Assembly (NCBI GenBank): GCA_021732745.1
Contig: JAKFUK010000005.1
Coordinates: 62,001-126,000, forward strand
Source of the DNA: Nevskia sp.
Lineage (GTDB): Bacteria > Pseudomonadota > Gammaproteobacteria > Nevskiales > Nevskiaceae
DNA: 64,000 bases
Direction: 5' to 3'
Shown here: positions 53,272 through 62,466 of the stretch, one piece after another
Position numbering within the stretch: the stretch's first letter is position 1
Layout: every line of letters begins with the position of its first letter
The notes under the pieces: generated by a model
Seen by the model: the letters and a program-made list of their open reading frames with translations, nothing else
The model's database searches: none
Told to the model about the DNA's origin: nothing
Made by a program: the position numbers and the translations under genes

Positions 53272-54621
53272 GTGGACACAGCTGCCCGGCCTCGCGACAA
53301 TCGGGAGATGGCGCTCCCCAATCCCTACCATCGCGTCCACAGCCTGCTGTGGCTGCGCGAGCCGACATCTTCCTGGGGGCGTCGCCTGCTGAAGCCGGGC
53401 CGCTACGCACTGGCCCTGTTCCGCGATCTGCTCGAAGGCGAAATCAGCCTGCGGGCGATGAGTCTGGTCTACACCACGCTGCTGTCGCTGGTGCCGCTAC
53501 TGGCACTGGCGTTCTCGGTGCTGAAAGCCTTCGGCGTCCACAACCAGCTGGAGCCGATCCTCAACCGTGCGCTCGAACCGCTCGGCGATCAAGCGGTGGT
53601 GATCAGCGCCAACATCCTGAGCTTTGTCGACAACATCAAGGTCGGCGTGCTCGGCTCGATCGGCATCGCGCTCTTGCTCTACACCTCGGTGTCGATGATT
53701 TCCAAGATCGAGGCGAGCTTCAATTACATCTGGAAGATCAAGCAGGAGCGCGGCTTCACCCAGCGTTTCGGCGAATACCTGTCGGTGCTCCTGATCGGCC
53801 CGGTGCTGGTGTTCTCGGCACTCGCCCTGACCGCCTCGGTGCGCTCCAGCACCGTGGTGACCACCCTCGCGCAGTACGAGCCTTTCGGCACCACCCTGCT
53901 GCTGGTGACCAAGCTGGCACCCTATGTGCTGATCGTCGCAGCGCTGACCTTCATCTACAGCTTCATTCCCAACACCCGGGTGAAGTTCGCGGCGGCGGCG
54001 GCCGGCGGCCTCTTCGCCGGTGTCGCCTGGGAAAGCGCCAGTATTGGCTTCGCGAAGTTCGTGGCGGGTGCATCGAGCTACAGCGCCATCTACTCCAGCT
54101 TCGCGATCGTCATCATCCTGCTGATCTGGCTCTATGTGAGCTGGGTGATCGTGCTGTTCGGCTGCCGCCTGGCTTTTTATGTCCAGCATCCGCGCCATCT
54201 GGTCGGAGCGATCGAAATCCGACCGCCGGCCAGCCGCGAAGCCGAATACCTGCCGATCCGGCTGATGATGCTGGTGGTGCGCCGCTTCGCCAGCGGCCAG
54301 CCGCCGCTGGCTTTTGCCGATATCGAACGCCAGATGGCCGCCGACAACGATCGCCTGAACCGTGCGGTGCAGTTGCTCGTCGCCTGCGGTGTCTTGAGCG
54401 AAAGCGGCACTGATCGCCGACTGCTACCGGCCCGCGATCCGGCCTCCTACCGGCTGGCCGATCTCTGGCTCTGGTGTCGTGGCAGCGTGCCGGCACTGGC
54501 AGGCAACGATGCCGACGATCGCCTGCTGGCCGGCTGGCTGGCGCAGGCCGAACTCGGCGCAGCGGCAACCGGCGAGCCCAGCTTCGCTGACTGGCTGCGC
54601 GGCGAAGGCCCTTCTCTATAA
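53272..54621 (+). CDS. YihY/BrkB-family inner-membrane protein
   Basis: A 449-residue protein; GTG 53272 has GAGGG six bases before it, ATG 53308 is an alternative. After an N-terminal segment comes the YihY domain with six membrane helices: SLRAMSLVYTTLLSLVPLLALAFSVLKAFG (about 64-93), GSIGIALLLYTSVSMISKIEASFNYIWKI, IYSFIPNTRVKFAAAAAGGLFAGVAW and YSAIYSSFAIVIILLIWLYVSWVIVLFGCRLAFYVQ. A winged-helix-like cytoplasmic tail follows (ADIERQMAADNDRLNRAVQLLVACGVL), as in the longer family members. Once misnamed RNase BN; the true role is uncertain. fadD follows after 63 bases. Confidence 0.9.
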   Translation: MDTAARPRDNREMALPNPYHRVHSLLWLREPTSSWGRRLLKPGRYALALFRDLLEGEISLRAMSLVYTTLLSLVPLLALAFSVLKAFGVHNQLEPILNRALEPLGDQAVVISANILSFVDNIKVGVLGSIGIALLLYTSVSMISKIEASFNYIWKIKQERGFTQRFGEYLSVLLIGPVLVFSALALTASVRSSTVVTTLAQYEPFGTTLLLVTKLAPYVLIVAALTFIYSFIPNTRVKFAAAAAGGLFAGVAWESASIGFAKFVAGASSYSAIYSSFAIVIILLIWLYVSWVIVLFGCRLAFYVQHPRHLVGAIEIRPPASREAEYLPIRLMMLVVRRFASGQPPLAFADIERQMAADNDRLNRAVQLLVACGVLSESGTDRRLLPARDPASYRLADLWLWCRGSVPALAGNDADDRLLAGWLAQAELGAAATGEPSFADWLRGEGPSL

Positions 54622-54684
54622 TCGGGCGGCAAAGTTGCAAACCAGGCCGCCGATCGACGTGGCCCACGATAAAAAGGCAAGTGC

Positions 54685-56379
54685 ATGGCGAACGGCGGAG
54701 CGGCGCGACAACCAGCGGGAGCCGAACGGGTCTGGCTCCGCCAATACGCGGACGGCGTGCCGGCCGATATCGACACTTCCGCTTACCCCTCGCTGGCCGC
54801 CGTCATCGACCGCGCCTGCGAGCAGTACCGCGAGCTGACCGCCTTCGAGAACCTGGGCGGCGCGCTGTCCTACGACGATCTCGACCGCCTGTCGCAGGAC
54901 TTTGCTTCCTGGCTGCAGAACATCGCCGGCCTGCATCCCGGCGACCGGGTGGCGGTGATGATGCCGAACCTGCTTCAGTATCCGATCGCCGTGTTCGGCA
55001 TCCTTCGCGCCGGGCTGGTGGTGGTCAACGTCAACCCGCTGTACACGCCGCGCGAGTTGCAGCACCAGCTCAAGGATTCCGGCGCGCGGGTCATCGTGGT
55101 GGTCGAAAACTGCGCAGCCACCCTGCAACAGGTGATCGCCGACACGCCACTGGAAGCAGTGATCACCACCCGGATCGGCGATCTGCTGCCGTTTCCGAAA
55201 AACCTGCTGACCAATTTCGTGGTCAAGCGGGTGAAGAAGCGGGTGCCGGCGTTCCGGCTGCCGAACAGCCTGCCGTTTCGCACCGTGCTCGCCAGCGGCC
55301 GCGCCCAGCCTTACCACCGCGTGCAGCTGGGCCACGACGATGTCGCTTTCCTGCAATACACCGGCGGCACCACCGGCTTGTCGAAAGGCGCGACCCTGAG
55401 CCACGGCAACATGGTCGCCAATCTCATGCAGATGCAGGCCTGGATCGGCCCGAAGCTCGACGAAGGCCGCGACGTGGTGATCACCGCGCTGCCGCTCTAC
55501 CACATCTTCGCGCTGACGGTGAATGCGCTGTTGTTCGCCCATGTCGGAGCGAAAAACGTGCTCATCACCGATCCGCGCGACCTCGACGCCTTCGTCGCCG
55601 AACTCGATCGCCAGCCGTTCACGGCCTTTACCGGCGTCAACACCCTGTTCAACGCCCTTCTCCATCATCCGGATTTCGCCGATGTCGATTTTTCCGCGCT
55701 CAAGTTCGCGGTTGGCGGCGGTGCGGCGGTGCAGCAGGCGGTGGCCGAACGCTGGAAAGCCGTCACCGGGGTTGCGCTGACCGAAGGTTACGGCCTGTCG
55801 GAAACCTCGCCCGGCGTCTGTTTTTCGCCGCTCGATCGCCCGGACTGGAACGGCACCATCGGCGTGCCGCTGCCGTCGACCTGGGTGTCCTTGCGCGACG
55901 ACGACGAGCAGGAAGTGGCGATCGGGGCACCGGGCGAACTCTGCGTCAAGGGTCCGCAGGTGATGCGCGGCTACTGGAACAAACCGGAGGAAAACCGCAA
56001 GGCCTTCACCGCCGACGGCTGGTTCAAGACCGGCGACATCGCCACGGTCGATGAAGCCGGCTGGTTCCGGATCGTTGATCGCAAGAAGGACATGATCCTG
56101 GTGTCCGGCTTCAACGTGTACCCGAACGAGATCGAAAACGTCGTTGCCTTGCATGCCGGCGTGCTCGAATGCGCCTGCATCGGCATTCCCGACCACAAGA
56201 GCGGGGAAGCGGTGAAGGTGTTCGTCGTGCGTCGCGACTTGGGGCTCACCCCGGAAGCGCTGCGCGAGCACTGCCAGGCGCACCTGACCGGCTACAAGGT
56301 GCCGAAAGCTTTCGAGTTTCGCGACACATTGCCGAAATCGAACGTCGGCAAGATCCTGCGCAAGGAGCTGCGGACCTGA
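54685..56379 (+). CDS. fadD: Long-chain fatty-acid CoA ligase
   Basis: A 564-residue adenylate-forming enzyme. QYTGGTTGLSKGATLSHGN (about residues 227-245) is the P-loop, GYGLSETSP (about 370) the adenine motif, WFKTGDIATVDEAGWFRIVDRKKDMILVSGFNVYPNEIE (about 448-486) the hinge and FACS motif, and the C-terminal LPKSNVGKILRKELR holds the catalytic Lys. It activates fatty acids for beta-oxidation or signalling at the inner membrane. The length and the LPFPKNLLTNFVVKRVKKRVPAF segment are FadD-like rather than short-chain. A degenerate FadE-like protein is encoded elsewhere in this window. Confidence 0.95.
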   Translation: MANGGAARQPAGAERVWLRQYADGVPADIDTSAYPSLAAVIDRACEQYRELTAFENLGGALSYDDLDRLSQDFASWLQNIAGLHPGDRVAVMMPNLLQYPIAVFGILRAGLVVVNVNPLYTPRELQHQLKDSGARVIVVVENCAATLQQVIADTPLEAVITTRIGDLLPFPKNLLTNFVVKRVKKRVPAFRLPNSLPFRTVLASGRAQPYHRVQLGHDDVAFLQYTGGTTGLSKGATLSHGNMVANLMQMQAWIGPKLDEGRDVVITALPLYHIFALTVNALLFAHVGAKNVLITDPRDLDAFVAELDRQPFTAFTGVNTLFNALLHHPDFADVDFSALKFAVGGGAAVQQAVAERWKAVTGVALTEGYGLSETSPGVCFSPLDRPDWNGTIGVPLPSTWVSLRDDDEQEVAIGAPGELCVKGPQVMRGYWNKPEENRKAFTADGWFKTGDIATVDEAGWFRIVDRKKDMILVSGFNVYPNEIENVVALHAGVLECACIGIPDHKSGEAVKVFVVRRDLGLTPEALREHCQAHLTGYKVPKAFEFRDTLPKSNVGKILRKELRT

Positions 56380-56567
56380 AAATGACCCTCGGCAGCAGGC
56401 TATTTTCGGAAAATCGCAGAAAACCCGCCCCAAGCTGGTCGCGATCGGGCAAGATCGCTGTTGGTTCGGGAGCAAGTCGGGCTGGTATCTCGCCAGATCT
56501 CATGGGCTTGCCGTTATCATGGATGTAGTTGCATCCCCCTCGCATAACTAATCAAGGAGTTTCCGCA

Positions 56568-57740
56568 ATGAGGAACACCGCTCTTGCGCTAATGCTCGGC
56601 CTCGGCGTGACGGTTTCGTCGCCGCTCGTGTCGGCTGGCGATCTTTCCAAGAATCCGTATGGCGCCGTCCTCGGCACCTACGTGCTGCCGGATGACGACC
56701 GTGACGCCGACTACGGCATCGGTGGTTCCGTCGTGCTGTTCGGCAAGCCGGTCGCCGAGCATCTGAATGTCGAACTCGGCTTTTTCGGCAACACCCTGCG
56801 TCGCGCTTCCGATAACGGCACCGACAGCCAGTTCGGTCTCGGCGTCGACCTGCTGCTGCCGCTGGTTCGCGGGCCGATCTCGCCGTTCCTGCTGGTGGGC
56901 GCCGGCGGTATCCGCGAACAGCTCGATACCACCAACGACCGCGACACCATCAATCCGTACATCAATGCCGGTGGCGGCTTGCTGATCGCCATCACCGACC
57001 GCTTCTCGGCCCGTGCCGAAGCGCGCTGGCTGGTGGACTTCAACAACAATTCCTACCCGTCGAACGACCAGCTCGGCGATGCCCGTTTCGGTCTCGGCGT
57101 GCAGTATGCGTTCGGCAAGCCCTACGTGGCCCCGCCGCCGCCTCCGCCGGAAGTCGTTGCGCCGCCGCCGCCTCCGCCGCCCCCGGCTGACAGCGACAAG
57201 GACGGCGTGCCGGACAGCCGCGACAAGTGCCCGAACACCCCGGTTGGCGTGAAGGTTGATGCCGACGGCTGCCCGCTCGACAGCGACGGTGACGGCGTGC
57301 CGGATTACCTCGACAAGTGCCCGGGTACGCCGAAGGGCTTCAAGGTCGATGCCGAAGGCTGCATCATCGAGCAGGTGGTCATCCTGCGCGGCGTCAACTT
57401 CGAGTACGACAAGGACCAGCTGACGGCCGAAGCGAAGACGATCCTCGACAGCATCCTGCCGGGCCTCGTGGCCCAGCCGAAGCTGACGCTCGAAATCGGT
57501 GGTCACACCGACTCGAAGGGTTCCGACGCCTACAACAAGGGTCTGTCGCAGCGCCGCGCCAACTCGGTCAAGGCCTATCTGGCTGCGAAGGGTGTTGCGC
57601 CGGAACGCACTGCCGCCGTCGGTTACGGTGAAGCCAAGCCGATCGCCGACAACGCGACCGAAGCCGGCCGCGCCGACAATCGCCGCGTCGAGTTCAACGT
57701 GTTGAACAAGCCGCTGACGGTGAAGGTCAAGAAGAAGTAA
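56568..57740 (+). CDS. OprF-like porin with TSP3 repeats and OmpA domain
   Basis: A 390-residue protein. ATG 56568 is preceded by AAGGAG eight bases upstream and gives a signal peptide (LALMLGLGVTVSSPLVSA). Residues about 20-185 form an eight-strand barrel (YGAVLGTYVLPDDD to FGLGVQYAFGKPY). A proline-rich hinge, PPPPPPEVVAPPPPPPPP, is followed by two calcium-binding TSP3 units (DSDKDGVPDSRDKCPNTP, DSDGDGVPDYLDKCPGTP) and an OmpA domain with GGHTDSKGSDAYNKGLSQRRANSV (Asp and Arg for peptidoglycan intact). It links the outer membrane to the wall and may form a small pore. A strong terminator follows, so it is probably monocistronic. Confidence 0.93.
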   Translation: MRNTALALMLGLGVTVSSPLVSAGDLSKNPYGAVLGTYVLPDDDRDADYGIGGSVVLFGKPVAEHLNVELGFFGNTLRRASDNGTDSQFGLGVDLLLPLVRGPISPFLLVGAGGIREQLDTTNDRDTINPYINAGGGLLIAITDRFSARAEARWLVDFNNNSYPSNDQLGDARFGLGVQYAFGKPYVAPPPPPPEVVAPPPPPPPPADSDKDGVPDSRDKCPNTPVGVKVDADGCPLDSDGDGVPDYLDKCPGTPKGFKVDAEGCIIEQVVILRGVNFEYDKDQLTAEAKTILDSILPGLVAQPKLTLEIGGHTDSKGSDAYNKGLSQRRANSVKAYLAAKGVAPERTAAVGYGEAKPIADNATEAGRADNRRVEFNVLNKPLTVKVKKK

Positions 57741-57762
57741 GGCCTTTTCTCAAGCTGCTGAA

Positions 57763-57794
57763 AGCCGCCGGACGAAAGTCCGGCGGCTTTTTTT
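57763..57794 (+). terminator. Rho-independent terminator of the OprF-like gene
   Basis: AGCCGCCGGAC and GTCCGGCGGCT pair around GAAA, followed by seven T. It is 22 bases past the stop codon. The 270 bases after it, up to 58064, carry no gene I can support. Confidence 0.92.
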
Positions 57795-58024
57795 GTGTGT
57801 CCGGCTTTTCAAGGCTTGCTGACGCCGGATGCATGAACTGCGTCACGAAGCGCCGCCGAATCCGGGAAAAATGCCCGGAAACTGTGAGGCAGCCCGCATC
57901 GTCGTCGATAACCCAGGCCGACACTGCCTGCACCCGGGCTTCCGCCCTGAGCGCCCGGGCATCGGGGCTGAGACGGTACGGAACGCTTGCTGACGGTCTG
58001 ACGTGTTCCGCTTGACCTGCCGAG

Positions 58025-58056
58025 TCCTGGTTTTCTTTCAGGTTCAAACCCCAGGA
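58025..58056 (+). promoter_or_regulatory. Hairpin that could hide the metzincin ribosome site
   Basis: TCCTGG at 58025-58030 can pair with CCAGGA at 58051-58056, and a small GGTT/AACC stem sits inside the loop. The right arm overlaps CAGGAG, the evident ribosome site nine bases before the ATG at 58065. It might control translation of the protease; no ligand or RNA partner is known. Confidence 0.3.
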
Positions 58057-58064
58057 GAACGACA

Positions 58065-60125
58065 ATGGTTCAGGAACACACCCACGACGACGCCCACGAT
58101 CACGGCCCATCGGGAACCCCGCCGCTGCCCGAGCTCATCGCCAACACGGACACGACCAGACTGGTCGCACCTTCCGCCCCGGTGGCGGTCCATCCCGGCG
58201 TGATCACGCCGATTCCGACCAGAAGCCTGCGTTGCGGCTGCTATCTGATCAACTTCAAGCCGTCCGCCGGCTCGGCACTGGTGACCTATGACGGCACCCT
58301 GCGCGTGGAATGCCATGCCGAAGGACGTACCGCCAGTGGCGATCTCTACCAGCGCGGCATCCGCGCGATGCGCCTTGGCACTGGCCAGACCGTGATCAGC
58401 CTGCAGCCGCCGCCGAACCCTGCTGCGGGAATCCCGATCTTCGCGCGCGGCCAGTACCGGGAGTATCTGCGCGTCACCAGCCTGCTGGAGAACTTCACGT
58501 TCGGCAGCAATTTCACGCTCGGTTTCGAGCGCCGCCGCTTCGACAGCGTCAGCCGCACCTGGAGCAATCTCGGTGCTTTCACCGCGCTGATGACCTGGAT
58601 GGCGGCACCAGCCGGTTATCCGTCGTCCAAGGACTACCTGAGCGGCATCGTCAAGAACGCATCGAACGTCGCGGTCGGCACGCTGACCATGGGCTGGGTC
58701 TCGAAATACCTGCGCAAGGTGACGGTCGAGATCGACCGGGTTTCAGTGTCCGAAGCGCCGCTGAACGATGGCGGCAGCAATAGCTGGGCGTCGGTGTTCG
58801 AGGCGATCAACTGGCAGGGCACGGTCGATGTCAGCGACGCCAACATCGTCCAGCCCAGCGGCGAATCCTGGTCGGATGCGGAAATGCACCAGACCATGCT
58901 GGCCAAGCGCGATGCCTCGAATCTCGACGCCGAATGGCGCTATCACGTCCTCGCCGTGCGGCGCCTCGATTCCACCGAGCGCGGCATCATGTACGACGGC
59001 AATGGCAGCGATTCCAACAACGTGCCGCGAGAAGGGGTGGGGATTTCCTCGCACTGGGTGATTCCGAACGCCGCCCCCTGGGGTCTGGCCAAGGGGCAGC
59101 GCTTCGGCGCTTCGTCCAAGGCCTACTTCCGCACCGCCGTGCATGAGCTGGGTCACGCCTTCGGGCTGTATCACAACAGTGTCGATCTCGGTTTCATGAA
59201 CGTGACGCCGAGCATCGCGGCGGCGGCCACGGCCTCGAACCCGTTTCCCAACAACATCCAGTGGTCCTTTGCCACCGACGACCTGATGCGGCTCCGCCAT
59301 TTCCCGGACATCTACGTCCGCCCCGGTGGCACGCCGTTCGGCACCAGCTACGCATCGACCCCGCAAAGTCCGCGCGACAGCGTGATCAGCGACGACTCCC
59401 TGCACTTGAAGACCAGCGCCCTGCTCGACGTGGTGCCGCTGGGCGCGCCGGTGCGGATCAATCTCGAGCTGGTCAATGCCGGCGATGCCCCGGTCGCCGT
59501 GCCCGGCCATCTGAGCATGAAGGGCGGCACCCTTCGCGGACAGGTCATTGACCCGGCCGGCAATGCCCGGCAATTCTCGTCCTGCCTGGTTTGTCTCGAT
59601 GACGAAAGCGAGACCGATCTGGCACCGGGCAAGTCCGTGCGCAGCGCGCTGACCCTGATGCGCGGGCCACAGGGTGCCCTGTTCGGATCGGCCGGCCTGC
59701 ATCGGGTGCAGGTCGATGCTTGTTGGGAGTCTGACGGCAACGCCAAGCAGGTCAGCGGCGAGACAGCGGTCATGATCACGCCGCCGGTCGACGATGCGCA
59801 TGCGCGGGCAGCGTTGAAGGTGTTGTCGACACCCGACACGCTGCTGGTGCTGGTTTTCGGCGGCGATCACCTCACTGACGGACTTGAAGCCGTGCAGGCC
59901 GCGCTGGACAACCCGGTGCTGCGCCCGCACTACGCTTACATCGAGGCCAAGCGGCTCGGCCAGCGCTTCGGCAAGCGCAAGGCCGATGCCCGCAAGGCAG
60001 CGGCTTTGATCACCACGAAGACGGTAATGACCGACTCCGAGTCGAAGAAGGCCAAGCTGCTGATGGCCGATGCCGGCGATGAGGCCGCAGCGGGCAAGAC
60101 CGCCGGACGCAAGACCGGCGCATGA
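58065..60125 (+). CDS. Metzincin-type zinc metalloprotease without a signal peptide
   Basis: A 686-residue protein. HELGHAFGLYHN near residues 360-371 fits the metzincin zinc motif HExxHxxGxxH, with a candidate Met-turn in LGFMNVT about 14 residues on. The N-terminus is polar and His/Asp-rich (QEHTHDDAHDHGPSG) and has no hydrophobic signal, so export, if any, is not Sec-type. Residues 60-330 are predicted beta-rich; about 420-560 form an Ig/CARDB-like beta domain (RINLELVNAGDAPVAVPGHLSMKGG) with a CLVC pair; the last 100 residues are basic and helical. I do not recognise the exact family. The gene overlaps a lipoprotein gene by four bases. Confidence 0.75.
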   Translation: MVQEHTHDDAHDHGPSGTPPLPELIANTDTTRLVAPSAPVAVHPGVITPIPTRSLRCGCYLINFKPSAGSALVTYDGTLRVECHAEGRTASGDLYQRGIRAMRLGTGQTVISLQPPPNPAAGIPIFARGQYREYLRVTSLLENFTFGSNFTLGFERRRFDSVSRTWSNLGAFTALMTWMAAPAGYPSSKDYLSGIVKNASNVAVGTLTMGWVSKYLRKVTVEIDRVSVSEAPLNDGGSNSWASVFEAINWQGTVDVSDANIVQPSGESWSDAEMHQTMLAKRDASNLDAEWRYHVLAVRRLDSTERGIMYDGNGSDSNNVPREGVGISSHWVIPNAAPWGLAKGQRFGASSKAYFRTAVHELGHAFGLYHNSVDLGFMNVTPSIAAAATASNPFPNNIQWSFATDDLMRLRHFPDIYVRPGGTPFGTSYASTPQSPRDSVISDDSLHLKTSALLDVVPLGAPVRINLELVNAGDAPVAVPGHLSMKGGTLRGQVIDPAGNARQFSSCLVCLDDESETDLAPGKSVRSALTLMRGPQGALFGSAGLHRVQVDACWESDGNAKQVSGETAVMITPPVDDAHARAALKVLSTPDTLLVLVFGGDHLTDGLEAVQAALDNPVLRPHYAYIEAKRLGQRFGKRKADARKAAALITTKTVMTDSESKKAKLLMADAGDEAAAGKTAGRKTGA

Positions 60126-60562
60126 TCCGGCATGCGCCGTCGCCGCTGCGGTGGCGGCGCATGTGGCGGGGGACGGTCGGCACCATCCGGCCGGCCGTCC
60201 TTGCTGCGGCAGTCAGCATCGCTTTGACTGCCTGCCATCGCAGCGCTTCACCGGAGCCATCCACCATGCCGATTCCCGAGTCCGATCTGGCCGGAAGCTG
60301 GCGCAAGCTCAGCAGCCAGGCTTGCGCGGCGGCCTACCCGCTGCTGATCCATTTCAGCGACGACGGCCGCTACCGGGCCGAGGCGGCAAATCCGGGAGAT
60401 TTCATCCTGTGGGACCTCGGCAGCTATCGCATCGAGCCGCCGGATTCCCTGCATCTGTCCACCGCCAACGACGCGATCATTCGCTATCGCTGGCAGCTGC
60501 GGTCTGATCACTTCACGGTGACCACGCCGGATCAGTGCGTGCTCGAATATCAGCGCCTCTGA
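60122..60562 (+). CDS. Lipoprotein coupled to the metzincin gene
   Basis: A 146-residue protein; its ATG overlaps the protease stop (ATGA). The signal peptide VLAAAVSIALTAC ends in a lipobox (Cys about residue 38), followed by a Ser/Pro tether. The mature part (DLAGSWRKLSSQACAAAYPLLIHFSDDGRYRAEA and on to VLEYQRL) is a small beta-barrel of lipocalin-like or I38-inhibitor-like shape, with two cysteines (about 67 and 140) that may form a disulfide. An inhibitor or chaperone of the protease is possible, though the protease itself shows no Sec signal. Function is not proven. Confidence 0.75.
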   Translation: MIRHAPSPLRWRRMWRGTVGTIRPAVLAAAVSIALTACHRSASPEPSTMPIPESDLAGSWRKLSSQACAAAYPLLIHFSDDGRYRAEAANPGDFILWDLGSYRIEPPDSLHLSTANDAIIRYRWQLRSDHFTVTTPDQCVLEYQRL

Positions 60563-60572
60563 GCTGCCTGCT

Positions 60573-62372
60573 TCAGGCGTCCCGCCGCGCCCCTGGAACG
60601 AAGCCTTCCAGCCCGCGCAGCGCATGGCGGTAGCCGCGTTCGATCAGCTCGTCGATCCGCTTCCAGTCGAACAGGCCGATGCCGGAAACCGGCATCCGCA
60701 AGTACAAGTCGGCGCGCGCGGCACGCGCCTTGGTGCCGCTTTCGCTGGTCAGGGTGGCGCTGCGGAACAGGATGTCGGCCAGCCGCAGTCCGGCGACATC
60801 GCGACGTTGCTTGAGCAGCGCTTCCGGGTCCGGACCATCGACGCCGGGCAGGCTCAGGCCGCCTTCGGTGGACACGTCGGAGGCGATGATCGGCCCGCGA
60901 CCATCGGCCTGCATGATGTCGGTCGGCAGGCTGTTGGCAATCGCGCCGTCGACCAGCAGATCGCCATTCCAGACCACCGGCGGCGCGACACCGGGCACCG
61001 CCATGCTGGTGCCGACCCAGAGCGACAGCGGTCCCTGACGGTGGATCATGGTATTGCCGCGCGTCAGGTTGGTGCTGACGCAGAAATAGCTGAGCGGCAG
61101 TTCCTCGATCATCTGCTCGCCGAAGATCGCCCGCAGCCTGGTGCTGAAGCGGCGGCCGCGGATCAGCGACACCCGCGGCAGCACGTAATCGTTGAGATAG
61201 TTCTGCTGCACGAAGGTTTCCATCGCCACCCGGCGCAGCTCGCGACTGTCGGCTCCGCAAGCCAGCAGCGCGCCGAAAAAGGCCCCCATGCTGGTGCCGC
61301 CGATCAGGTCCACCGGCAGACTCATCTCTTCAAGCGCGCGAATCAGGCCGATGTGAGCGAAGCCGCGTGCGCCGCCGCCGCCCAGCACCAGGCCCAGCGC
61401 CCGGCCGCTGAGCAGGCGTGCAAGGCGATCGTGATCGGCAGCGCGCAGCGGATGCAGGTGGTGGTGGGCGTCGAGATCGCAGTTGGCCGTCCAGTCGCGC
61501 AGCATCGACACTGGTGCCGTGCCCGCGCCCTCGCGCAGCATCACCAGTTCCACCGGCGTGCGCAGTTGCAGGCGGCGCAGCAGGGCCGGCAGCGGGCTGT
61601 CGATCGGCCGGGTGCGGGTATCGGTGACGATCAGCACCCGGTCGGCCTGACGCATGCAGCGTTCGCTCCAGGCGTCTCCGCCGCCGTTGCCGCCATCACG
61701 GCCGATGTAGAGCAGGCGCTGGCCGGCATGCTCGCGTTCGGCCAGCCACTGGATCAGGCGTTCGTCGCCGTCGCCGCCGGTGAGCGGCAGTTGCGCTGCG
61801 CCTTCGCCCAGCGCTTCATCGATGCGCGCGGCATCGAGCCGCTCGGGCGCTTCGCCATGACGGCGGAATGCGGCGTCGAGACGATCGAGAAAACCCGCCA
61901 TCGGCACCGACGGCCCCGCCGGCATGATCGCCAGCGCCGGCCGCGACTGCGGCACGAAGCCGGATGTCGGCCGCAGATTCTGGCGTAGCCGGTGGATCAG
62001 CACCCGGGTGATTTCCAGCAAGGTCGCTGGATGGCGGCTGATGAAGGCCAGCAGCGCCTCACGCTCGATGCGCAGCAGCAGGCTGTCGCGCAGCGCGTAG
62101 ACCTCGCCGCTGCGCGGCTCGTCGGTCATCACGCTGATTTCGCCGATCGGCTCCAGCCGCGAGATATCGCCGGCCACCGAGCCGTCCGGCCGCAGCGCGC
62201 GCAGGCGGCCGCTGGCGACGATGTACAGGCAATCAGCCGCGCCCCCGGCGGCAAAAAGCCGTTCGCCGCCGGCCACCGGATGGTGGCTGCACAGTGTCGC
62301 GAGCTGGCTGATCGCCCGGCTGTCGAGGCTGGCAAACAGCCCGCATTGCGACAGGATGGCGGCTACGTCCAT
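60573..62372 (-). CDS. Patatin-like phospholipase with cyclic-nucleotide-binding domain (NTE type)
   Basis: A 599-residue protein. Residues 1-130 are a cNMP-binding domain (ERLFAAGGAADCLYIVASGRLRAL, then GEISVMTDEPRSGEVYALRDS), whose PRSG phosphate cassette is like the cAMP-binding one. A middle region (about 150-310) resembles the spacer in bacterial NTE proteins. The C-terminal patatin domain has the oxyanion GGGGARG (about 332), the nucleophile GGTSMG (Ser about 361) and the DGA dyad Asp (VDGAIAN, about 480). It should hydrolyse phospholipids or lysophospholipids at the membrane, with cyclic nucleotide as possible regulator. A class III cyclase and a Crp protein are encoded in the same window. 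Confidence 0.9.
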   Translation of the reverse strand: MDVAAILSQCGLFASLDSRAISQLATLCSHHPVAGGERLFAAGGAADCLYIVASGRLRALRPDGSVAGDISRLEPIGEISVMTDEPRSGEVYALRDSLLLRIEREALLAFISRHPATLLEITRVLIHRLRQNLRPTSGFVPQSRPALAIMPAGPSVPMAGFLDRLDAAFRRHGEAPERLDAARIDEALGEGAAQLPLTGGDGDERLIQWLAEREHAGQRLLYIGRDGGNGGGDAWSERCMRQADRVLIVTDTRTRPIDSPLPALLRRLQLRTPVELVMLREGAGTAPVSMLRDWTANCDLDAHHHLHPLRAADHDRLARLLSGRALGLVLGGGGARGFAHIGLIRALEEMSLPVDLIGGTSMGAFFGALLACGADSRELRRVAMETFVQQNYLNDYVLPRVSLIRGRRFSTRLRAIFGEQMIEELPLSYFCVSTNLTRGNTMIHRQGPLSLWVGTSMAVPGVAPPVVWNGDLLVDGAIANSLPTDIMQADGRGPIIASDVSTEGGLSLPGVDGPDPEALLKQRRDVAGLRLADILFRSATLTSESGTKARAARADLYLRMPVSGIGLFDWKRIDELIERGYRHALRGLEGFVPGARRDA

Positions 62373-62416
62373 GCGCTTTCGGGGAGTGGAATCGGCATGT
62401 CGCTAGCTTCGCAGAA

Positions 62417-62448
62417 ACAAAAAAGGCGGGCCGAGTGGCCCGCCTTTT
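62417..62448 (-). terminator. Rho-independent terminator of the subtilase gene (possibly bidirectional)
   Basis: GGCGGGCC and GGCCCGCC pair around a four-base loop. On the minus strand the stem is followed by TTTTTTGTTT, 18 bases past the subtilase stop. A shorter four-T run on the plus side gives weak bidirectional potential. It separates the subtilase from the patatin gene. Confidence 0.85.
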
Positions 62449-62466
62449 CAGTGCCGCCCGAACGTC

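Noticed and set aside
57797..58015. Short frames on both strands in the gap after the OprF-like terminator
   Set aside because: No ribosome site, no domain and no link to neighbouring genes; composition like random GC-rich DNA.
58041..58052. GGTTCAAACCCC, similar to a tRNA T-loop
   Set aside because: No acceptor, D or anticodon arm can be drawn around it; it is better read as part of a hairpin before the metzincin gene.
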